Below are positions 1-5,735 of a stretch of 12,342 nucleotides of DNA, piece after piece; the stretch's first letter is position 1, and each line of letters starts with the position of its first letter. Position numbers and translations under genes: made by a program. This DNA comes from an uncultured Prevotella sp. (GTDB taxonomy: Bacteria; Bacteroidota; Bacteroidia; Bacteroidales; Bacteroidaceae), in the NCBI GenBank assembly GCA_937877685.1, contig CALFGU010000160.1:1-12342 (forward strand), written 5' to 3'. The notes below the pieces were generated by a model. It saw only the letters and a list, made by a program, of their open reading frames with translations, did not search any database and was not told the origin of the DNA.

Positions 1-778
1 GGAGGTATTCGCGTTGCTCGCGGTCGATATCTTCTTTTGTTTTGTTCTGGATATCCTTGCGCATCTCAAGCATCTTAACTTCTTTGTTGAGTATCTCAAG
101 CAAGGAGAGGGCGCGATCTTTGATGGAGTCAATCTCCAAAAGTACCTGTTTATCAGCAATTCGCACGCCGAAATTACCACAAATATAGTTGACCAGAGTA
201 GGGGGATTATCGATGCTACGAAGGGTCATACCTGCTTCTGCAGGCAGATTCTCCATGCTTTTGATAATTTTCTCAGCAACATTCTTGAGGCTGCTAACCA
301 AAGCAACAAACTCTTTATCATTGCGCTTAGGGAAATCCTCTGGCATAGTTTGCACTTTGGCTTTCATATATGGACGAACGCCCACAATCTCCTCGATATA
401 AATACGCTGAACACCCTCAAGAATCACCATAAGGTTTCCATCTGGCATATCTAGGGTACGCATAACGCGTCCTGCAGTACCTATAGGATAGAGGTCTTCA
501 GAAGAAGGCTCTTGTACATCTTGTACCTTTTGGCAGCATACAGCTAGGAGTTGATCGTTCTTGAAGGCAGTAGCTACAAGTTTTTTGGATTTTGGTCTTC
601 CGACTGTGACTGGTAGTAGAACACCAGGGAAGAGCACCATGTTTCTTAGCGGAAGTACGCCAAGAACATCGCCGTCATTTAGTTTAGGTTCAATTGCATC
701 ATCAGTCTCTTCAACCAAAGGTATGTATTCCACATCTGGCTGATTCTGCGTTTCTAATAAATCATCAAAGTAGGTCAT
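1..778 (-). CDS. lon: Lon protease, N-terminal part (3' end beyond window)
   Basis: ATP-dependent serine protease of the cytosol that degrades misfolded and regulatory proteins. Only the first 259 codons are present; the reading frame is open to the left edge, so the AAA+ ATPase and Ser-Lys protease domains are not visible. The start ATG is at 778-776. Seen directly: an acidic N-terminal extension (residues 1-37), then the LON substrate-binding domain beginning with VLPLRNMVLFPGVLLPV (41-57). Further LON-domain landmarks are GRVMRTLDMPDGNLMVILEG (103-122) and Y137. The helical region 205-259 ends in DREQREYL, the conserved stretch that leads into the central helical domain of Lon. The acidic extension before the LON domain is usual for Bacteroidota Lon. 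It is on the same strand as aspS, but a 201-base gap and a terminator hairpin lie between them, so it is probably transcribed separately. No confident promoter was found. Confidence 0.95.
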   Translation of the reverse strand, partial: MTYFDDLLETQNQPDVEYIPLVEETDDAIEPKLNDGDVLGVLPLRNMVLFPGVLLPVTVGRPKSKKLVATAFKNDQLLAVCCQKVQDVQEPSSEDLYPIGTAGRVMRTLDMPDGNLMVILEGVQRIYIEEIVGVRPYMKAKVQTMPEDFPKRNDKEFVALVSSLKNVAEKIIKSMENLPAEAGMTLRSIDNPPTLVNYICGNFGVRIADKQVLLEIDSIKDRALSLLEILNKEVKMLEMRKDIQNKTKEDIDREQREYL

Positions 779-800
779 AGTCTCTTCGTGAGTTTTAAAA

Positions 801-843
801 GTTTCAAGGTTCTAAAGTTTCAATGTTTCAGTTTCAATTTCAA
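801..843 (-). repeat. TTGAAA-type short repeat cluster in the lon leader
   Basis: On the plus strand the core TTTCA occurs at 802-806, 818-822, 826-830, 832-836 and 838-842, mostly as GTTTCAA. On the lon coding strand this reads as repeated TTGAAA/TGAAAC, about 25-65 bases upstream of the lon start. Spacings are 16, 8, 6 and 6 bases, so the part away from the gene is nearly a tandem hexamer. It may be a slippage-prone leader or a protein or RNA binding array; its function is unknown. Confidence 0.6.
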
Positions 844-898
844 TTAATTATATAGGGTACTTCTCTATAAATATTATTTTACATAATCCAAATTAGCA

Positions 899-925
899 GT
901 AAATTATATATATGTAAATTATATA
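899..925. repeat. 12-base direct repeat GTAAATTATATA, two copies
   Basis: Identical copies lie at 899-910 and 914-925, a 15-base period, in the AT-rich aspS-lon spacer. The right copy overlaps the left arm of the aspS terminator hairpin. In such AT-rich DNA this could be chance or a local slippage duplication. Confidence 0.5.
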
Positions 926-967
926 AGGAGTTTGCACATAGTATATGGCATTTACTCCTTATATAAT
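918..967 (-). terminator. Hairpin terminator downstream of aspS
   Basis: Perfect 14-base inverted repeat: the left arm is 918-931 (core ATATAAGGAGT) and the right arm 954-967 (core ACTCCTTATAT), with a 22-base loop. It begins 13 bases past the aspS stop codon. On the minus strand the stem is followed by an A/T-rich run rather than a clean T tract. The position directly after aspS and before lon supports a terminator role; the AT-rich stem makes the efficiency uncertain. Confidence 0.65.
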
Positions 968-979
968 ATTGGCTTATGA

Positions 980-2749
980 TTATTCGCCTTTCACTTCACG
1001 CAGATCAAGCAACAATTCGTCCAATTGCTTTTGATCTACCAAGCCTGGAGCACCAAGCATCACATCGCGACCTTGGTTGTTCTTAGGGAATGCGATGCAG
1101 TCACGGATACTGTCTAAGCCAGCGAACAAACTTACGAAACGATCCAATCCATAAGCCAAACCACCATGAGGAGGTGCACCATACTTGAAGGCATTCATCA
1201 AGAAACCAAACTGCTCTTGTGCACGCTCGGGAGTGAATCCGAGGATTTCAAAGATCTTTGCCTGAAGCACAGCGTCGTGAATACGGATAGAACCGCCACC
1301 CACTTCTACGCCGTTGCACACCATGTCGTAAGCATTTGCACAAACGTCGGCGGGCGCTGTGTCAAGTTTTTCAATATCTTCGGGTTTGGGTGCGGTGAAG
1401 GGGTGGTGCATTGCCATGAGGCGACCTTCTTCTTCACTCCATTCAAACATGGGGAAGTCAACCACCCAAAGGAGGGCAAACTTATTCTTGTCACGCAAAC
1501 CGAGGCGGTCGCCCATGAGGAGGCGGAGTTCGCAAAGTTGCTTGCGTGTGCGCATCGCATCGTCACCACTAAGGATGAGAATGAGGTCACCAGGTTTAGC
1601 GTCCATCTTCACCTTGAGGGCTTCGAGCACTTCGGGAGTGTAGAACTTATCTACCGAACTCTTCACGCTACCATCTTCCCCCACACGTGCAAATACAAGA
1701 CCCTTGGCGCCAATCTGCTGACTCTTCACAAAGTTCGTGAGTTCGTCCAGCTGCTTGCGGGTATAAACGGCACAACCTGGTGCGCAGATACCGCCGATAT
1801 ACTCAGCGTCGTTAAACACGGCAAACTCGCCAGTGCCCTTCATCACGTCCATTAATTCTACAAACTCCATGCCGAAGCGCATATCGGGTTTGTCTGAACC
1901 GAAGCGACGCATTGCGTCTGCCCAGGGAAGGCGGAGGAAGGGAGTTTCGCCCAAGTCAACACCGCGCACTTCCTTGAAGAGGTATTTCGTGAGGGCTTCA
2001 AATGTATTGATAACGTCGTCTTGTTCAACGAACGACATTTCGCAGTCAATCTGCGTAAATTCGGGCTGACGGTCAGCGCGGAGGTCTTCATCGCGGAAGC
2101 ACTTCACGATTTGGAAGTAGCGGTCAAAACCAGCCACCATCAACAATTGCTTCAACGTTTGCGGACTCTGGGGAAGGGCATAGAATTGACCAGGATTCAT
2201 GCGTGAGGGCACGATGAAGTCGCGTGCACCTTCGGGTGTAGAACCTACAAGCACTGGGGTTTCTACTTCCATAAAACCGAGACCATCGAGGAAGTTGCGC
2301 ACGGCGATACAGAACTTATGGCGCAATTCAAGATTGCTACGTACGCAATCGCGGCGCAAATCGAGGTAGCGATATTTCATGCGAATGTCGTCGCCGCCAT
2401 CGGTGTTGTTTTCAATCGTGAAGGGAGGTGTTGCCGAAGCGTTGAGCACGTTGAGCGTATCAACTATAATTTCAATTGCGCCTGTGGGAATGTTGTCATT
2501 TTTTGAGAAGCGCTCATTTACGGCACCCGTTACCTGAATCACATATTCACGTCCCAACTTATTGGCACGAGCACAAAGTTCGGCATTTGTTTCTTCGTTA
2601 AACACGAGTTGTGTAATGCCATAACGGTCGCGGAGATCGACAAAAGTCATACCGCCCATTTTGCGCAATCTTTGTACCCAACCTGAAAGTGTTACTACCT
2701 TTCCTGTATCCTGAATGCGGAGTTCACCGCAGTTGTGAGATCTGTACAT
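980..2749 (-). CDS. aspS: Aspartyl-tRNA synthetase
   Basis: Cytosolic class IIb synthetase that attaches aspartate to tRNA-Asp using ATP. Its 589 residues match the usual bacterial length. Seen in order: N-terminal OB-fold anticodon-binding domain (about 1-105, with GWVQRLRKMGGMTFVDLRDR); the start of the class II catalytic core (MKYRYLDLRR, 124-133); the flipping-loop region EVETPVLVGSTPEGARDF (161-178); QSPQTLKQLLM (194-204); motif 2 FRDEDLRADRQPEFTQID (218-235); the bacterial GAD insertion domain (about 290-420); and motif 3 GGLAYGLDRF (529-538). Key ATP-binding arginines of motifs 2 and 3 are present. The residue matching E. coli Leu30 is Met31 and not the histidine associated with non-discriminating enzymes, so it is probably specific for tRNA-Asp. 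The start ATG is at 2749-2747, about 55 bases downstream of the predicted transcription start. Expressed alone, between its own promoter and terminator. Confidence 0.98.
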   Translation of the reverse strand: MYRSHNCGELRIQDTGKVVTLSGWVQRLRKMGGMTFVDLRDRYGITQLVFNEETNAELCARANKLGREYVIQVTGAVNERFSKNDNIPTGAIEIIVDTLNVLNASATPPFTIENNTDGGDDIRMKYRYLDLRRDCVRSNLELRHKFCIAVRNFLDGLGFMEVETPVLVGSTPEGARDFIVPSRMNPGQFYALPQSPQTLKQLLMVAGFDRYFQIVKCFRDEDLRADRQPEFTQIDCEMSFVEQDDVINTFEALTKYLFKEVRGVDLGETPFLRLPWADAMRRFGSDKPDMRFGMEFVELMDVMKGTGEFAVFNDAEYIGGICAPGCAVYTRKQLDELTNFVKSQQIGAKGLVFARVGEDGSVKSSVDKFYTPEVLEALKVKMDAKPGDLILILSGDDAMRTRKQLCELRLLMGDRLGLRDKNKFALLWVVDFPMFEWSEEEGRLMAMHHPFTAPKPEDIEKLDTAPADVCANAYDMVCNGVEVGGGSIRIHDAVLQAKIFEILGFTPERAQEQFGFLMNAFKYGAPPHGGLAYGLDRFVSLFAGLDSIRDCIAFPKNNQGRDVMLGAPGLVDQKQLDELLLDLREVKGE

Positions 2750-2809
2750 TCGCTTTAGATTTATGTGTGTTTATAATTTTTCAATAGTTACATAGTGCGT
2801 AATCTTCTG

Positions 2810-2840
2810 CAAATTTACATTATTACGAAAAATAAGCAAA
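2810..2840 (-). promoter_or_regulatory. aspS promoter, Bacteroidota type
   Basis: On the minus strand there is a TTTG (2840-2837), a 19-base spacer and TAAATTTG (2817-2810). This is an exact match to the Bacteroidota housekeeping consensus TTTG-N19-TAnnTTTG. It predicts transcription starting near 2803-2806 and a leader of about 55 bases before the aspS ATG. Confidence 0.75.
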
Positions 2841-3338
2841 GCGAAAGTTTATTTTTTACTTTTGTTTATGCGTCAATGAGTTTTTTAGACATACAAAAGC
2901 GTCCAAGGTTAATGTTATTATGTAGTTATATTTCTTAGTTTTGTTGATTTTCGGTCCTTTAAAATTGATAACTGATGATGCTCACTATTGGCACATATTT
3001 TAATATAAATATTGTGGAATGAGAATTAATTATATGTGCGAATTCGCCTCCTTACTTATCCTTCAATTTATGTTACTTTTAAGAGACACTAAGTGAGGAT
3101 TAATTTAAAATAAAATAGACATCCGAACGCCAATTTCCCGTTTCGAATATAGGAACGATTGAGTGTAGGCGTCATAATTTTAACGAGATATGTTTTACAA
3201 CATAGTCGTTTCTTTTTGCTCTCTTGAATATTCTTCATAAATTGCGCTCGTTTTTGGGACTTCCGAAAATCCTGACGAAGACTTGAAGACATGAGTGTAC
3301 CAAGATTTACTAACTATAAATTGTAAAAAGTAGATACC
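2841..3338. other. Long spacer between aspS and the divergent EF-G paralog
   Basis: The whole intergenic gap is 589 bases (2750-3338), unusually long for a housekeeping gene pair. Apart from the aspS promoter I see no tRNA and no convincing gene. Seen: a perfect TAnnTTTG box on the plus strand (TACTTTTG, 2857-2864) with no matching -33 box; TTTG at 2940-2943 followed by TAAAATTG (2960-2967) at a short 16-base spacing; TTTG at 3215-3218 with a 19-base spacer to TAAATTGC (3238-3245), a weak promoter candidate; a 10-base palindrome GCGAATTCGC (3038-3047); and a hairpin at 3182-3210. It probably contains the promoter and regulator sites of the EF-G paralog. Confidence 0.5.
3182..3217 (+). promoter_or_regulatory. 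Leader hairpin followed by T-rich tract (possible attenuator)
   Basis: An outer stem AACGA/TCGTT (3182-3186 with 3206-3210) and an inner stem TATGTT/AACATA (3189-3194 with 3199-3204) enclose a TTAC loop, followed by TCTTTTT (3211-3217). It resembles a weak intrinsic terminator about 120 bases before the EF-G paralog. The stem has few G-C pairs, so it could equally be chance. Confidence 0.3.
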
Positions 3339-5492
3339 ATGAAAGTTTACAATTCTCAAGAAATCAAGAACATTGCCCTGCTTGGTAATGATGGATCGGG
3401 TAAGACCACTTTGACAGAGTCATTGCTTTATCATAGTGGTCAAATCAATCGTCGTGGACGCATCACTCAGAAAAACACCGTGAGCGACTATTTCCCAGTA
3501 GAGCAGGAATACGGATATTCAGTATTCTCAACAGTTTACCATGTAGAATGGAACAATAAGAAACTTAACATCATAGACTGTCCGGGTAGTGATGATTTCG
3601 TAGGTGCTGCATTGACCGCGCTCAATGTAACAGATACGGCTGTGTTGCTTATCAATGGTCAGTTTGGTCCTGAAGTTGGTACTCAGAATCACTTCCGCTA
3701 TACTGAAAAACTTCAGAAACCCGTTATTTTCCTCGTGAATCAGCTTGATGATGACAAGTGTGATTACGATCAAATTCTTGAGGATTTGCAAAATATTTAT
3801 GGTTCAAAGGTGGTTCCTGTTCAGTATCCTTTGAATCCCGGTGCCAACTTCAATTCATTGATTGATATTATCTTGATGAAGAAGTTGACATGGGCAGCAG
3901 AAGGTGGCGAACCCACAATTGAAGATATCCCCGAAAGCGAAAAGGCAAAGGCAGAAGAATTACACAAGGCGCTCGTTGAAGCTGCGGCTGAAAACGATGA
4001 AGCGTTGATGGAAAAATTCTTTGAAACAGAATATCTTACCGAAGACGAAATGCGTGAAGGTATCCGCAAGGGTATGGTGACACGCTCTATCTTCCCCGTG
4101 TTCTGCGTATGTGCAGGTAAGGATATGGGTGTAGGTCGCTTGATGGAATTCTTGGGCAATGTTGTGCCTCACGTTGACGAAATGCCTGCTGTGTTCAATA
4201 CGCGTGGTGAAGAAGTGAAACCCGTGCCCGACGCTCCCACATCTGTTTATTTCTTTAAGACAGGTGTAGAACCTCATATCGGAGAAGTTCAATACTTTAA
4301 GGTGATGAGCGGTGTGCTTAAGGAAGGTGATGACCTTACGAATGCAGATCGTGGTTCTAAGGAACGCATGTCGCAGATTTTTGTTTGCTCGGGTGCTAAC
4401 CGTGAAAAGGTAGAACAACTCTCTGCTGGTGACATCGGTTGCTCGGTTAAGTTGAAGGACGTTCGCACAGGCAACACTCTTAATGCAAAGGATTGTGAAA
4501 ACCGCTTCAACTTCATTAAGTATCCTAACGCGAAATATACACGCGCTATTCGTGCCGTTAATGAGGCAGACACAGAAAAGATGATGAGCGCACTCACACG
4601 CATGCGTCAGGAAGACCCCACATGGGAAGTAGAACAAAGCAAGGAATTGCGTCAAATTCTCGTTCATGGTCAGGGTGAATTCCACTTGCGCACGCTCAAG
4701 TGGCGTCTTGAAAATATTGATAAGATTCAGATTGAATTCTATCAGCAACGCATTCCTTATCGCGAAACAATTACTAAGGCTGCTCGTGCGGATTATCGCC
4801 ACAAGAAGCAATCAGGTGGTGCTGGTCAGTTTGGTGAAGTCCACCTCATTGTTGAACCTTATCAAGATGGTATGCCTGATCCAACGGTTTACACATTTGG
4901 CGGTCAAGAAATCCGCGTAAATATCAAGGGTAAGGAAGAAGTGGAACTTGAATGGGGCGGTAAGTTAGTGTTCATCAATAGTGTAGTTGGTGGTGCTATC
5001 GATTCACGCTTCATGCCCGCAATTCTTAAGGGTATCATGAGTCGTATGGAGCAAGGTCCTCTTACTGGTAGTTATGCACGTGATGTACGTGTTGTTGTTT
5101 ACGACGGTAAGATGCACCCCGTAGATTCTAACGAACTCTCATTCATGCTTGCCGGTCGCAATGCGTTTAGTCAGGCGTTCCGCGAAGCAGGTCCTAAGAT
5201 TCTCGAACCTATCTACGATGTAGAAGTATTCGTGCCCGCCGATAAGATGGGTGACGTGATGAGTGATCTTCAGGGACGTCGTGGTATGATTGTAGGTATG
5301 AGTTCTGAAAATGGTTATGAAAAGTTGCAAGCAAAGGTACCTTTGAAGGAAATGTCAACTTATTCAACGACTTTGAGTTCTATCACTGGTGGTCGTGCTT
5401 CGTTCATCATGAAGTTTGCTTCTTACGAACTCGTTCCTGGTGATATTCAGAACAAACTTATTGCCGAAAACGAACAAAAGGATGCTGAATAA
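3339..5492 (+). CDS. fusA2: EF-G paralog (EF-G2-like) with degenerate GTPase motifs
   Basis: Translation elongation factor G family, 717 residues, full length. EF-G moves tRNA and mRNA through the ribosome after peptide bond formation. The domain order is conserved: G domain (1-285), domain II (about 295-390), domain III (about 398-470, GQGEFHL at 444-450), domain IV (about 475-600, QSGGAGQFGEV 491-501 and tip loop MHPVDSNE 592-599), and domain V (LEPIYDVEV 622-630, GDLQGRRGM-like 642-650). The G motifs are altered. The P-loop is GNDGSGKTT (16-24). Switch I reads QEYGYSV (56-62) where EF-G has ERGITI. Switch II reads DCPGSDDF (80-87) instead of DTPGHVDF, so the catalytic His is Ser84. The guanine motif is NQLD (134-137) instead of NKxD, and the SA motif is CA (258-259). 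Established knowledge: Bacteroides thetaiotaomicron EF-G2 is reported to lack GTPase activity and to support growth and gut colonisation under carbon limitation. I infer this gene is its counterpart and not the main EF-G. It is a single gene with its own terminator. Confidence 0.93.
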   Translation: MKVYNSQEIKNIALLGNDGSGKTTLTESLLYHSGQINRRGRITQKNTVSDYFPVEQEYGYSVFSTVYHVEWNNKKLNIIDCPGSDDFVGAALTALNVTDTAVLLINGQFGPEVGTQNHFRYTEKLQKPVIFLVNQLDDDKCDYDQILEDLQNIYGSKVVPVQYPLNPGANFNSLIDIILMKKLTWAAEGGEPTIEDIPESEKAKAEELHKALVEAAAENDEALMEKFFETEYLTEDEMREGIRKGMVTRSIFPVFCVCAGKDMGVGRLMEFLGNVVPHVDEMPAVFNTRGEEVKPVPDAPTSVYFFKTGVEPHIGEVQYFKVMSGVLKEGDDLTNADRGSKERMSQIFVCSGANREKVEQLSAGDIGCSVKLKDVRTGNTLNAKDCENRFNFIKYPNAKYTRAIRAVNEADTEKMMSALTRMRQEDPTWEVEQSKELRQILVHGQGEFHLRTLKWRLENIDKIQIEFYQQRIPYRETITKAARADYRHKKQSGGAGQFGEVHLIVEPYQDGMPDPTVYTFGGQEIRVNIKGKEEVELEWGGKLVFINSVVGGAIDSRFMPAILKGIMSRMEQGPLTGSYARDVRVVVYDGKMHPVDSNELSFMLAGRNAFSQAFREAGPKILEPIYDVEVFVPADKMGDVMSDLQGRRGMIVGMSSENGYEKLQAKVPLKEMSTYSTTLSSITGGRASFIMKFASYELVPGDIQNKLIAENEQKDAE

Positions 5493-5512
5493 AGCGTCTA
5501 ATTAATACCATT

Positions 5513-5561
5513 AACGGACAGCAAGTGAATTATATATGTCGCTTGTTGTCCGTTGTTTTAT
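5513..5561 (+). terminator. Intrinsic terminator after the EF-G paralog
   Basis: The stem AACGGACAGCAAG (5513-5525) pairs with CTTGTTGTCCGTT (5542-5554), 13 pairs with one G-U. It extends inward by three more pairs, counting a wobble, to a loop of about 10 bases. It is followed directly by GTTTTAT. It starts 21 bases past the stop codon. This is a textbook Rho-independent terminator and separates this gene from the helicase. Confidence 0.88.
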
Positions 5562-5707
5562 TGCTAAAAATAGAAGGGTGGGTATGTCTATTTTTATAAA
5601 ACTTTTAACCTTTCTATCGGATGTTCTTCATTACGAAATGCGTATAAGTTCAACATTATACGTCATAAAAATGTATTCCTCACGCTGAAACATCTGCATT
5701 ATTTTTG

Positions 5708-5715
5708 TAATTTTG
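5708..5715 (+). promoter_or_regulatory. -7 promoter box for the helicase gene
   Basis: TAATTTTG matches the Bacteroidota TAnnTTTG box exactly. It predicts a start near 5722 and a very short leader (about 14 bases) before the ATG at 5736. No good TTTG is present at the -33 position, so the promoter may be weak or the match fortuitous. Confidence 0.5.
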
Positions 5716-5735
5716 TAATCCTCTAAAATAACTTT

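Noticed and set aside
862..892. Candidate lon promoter on the minus strand (TTTG at 892-889)
   Set aside because: No TAnnTTTG box occurs at the right spacing; the nearest AT-rich stretch matches only the first two bases.
1166..1855. 229-codon open frame on the plus strand inside aspS
   Set aside because: Antisense shadow of a conserved synthetase; no recognisable motif and no leader of its own.
3038..3047. Palindrome GCGAATTCGC
   Set aside because: Only 10 bases and isolated; could be a dimeric operator half, but nothing else supports it.
3089..3292. 67-codon frame on the minus strand in the aspS to EF-G spacer
   Set aside because: Lysine-rich, low-complexity translation with no family likeness, no promoter or terminator fitting it, and AT-rich spacer context. 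A small real gene cannot be fully excluded; conservation across genomes would decide.
3960..4811. 283-codon open frame on the minus strand inside the EF-G paralog
   Set aside because: It lies wholly antisense to a well-conserved gene, its Cys/His-rich translation matches no family I know, and such frames arise from the codon bias of the sense gene.
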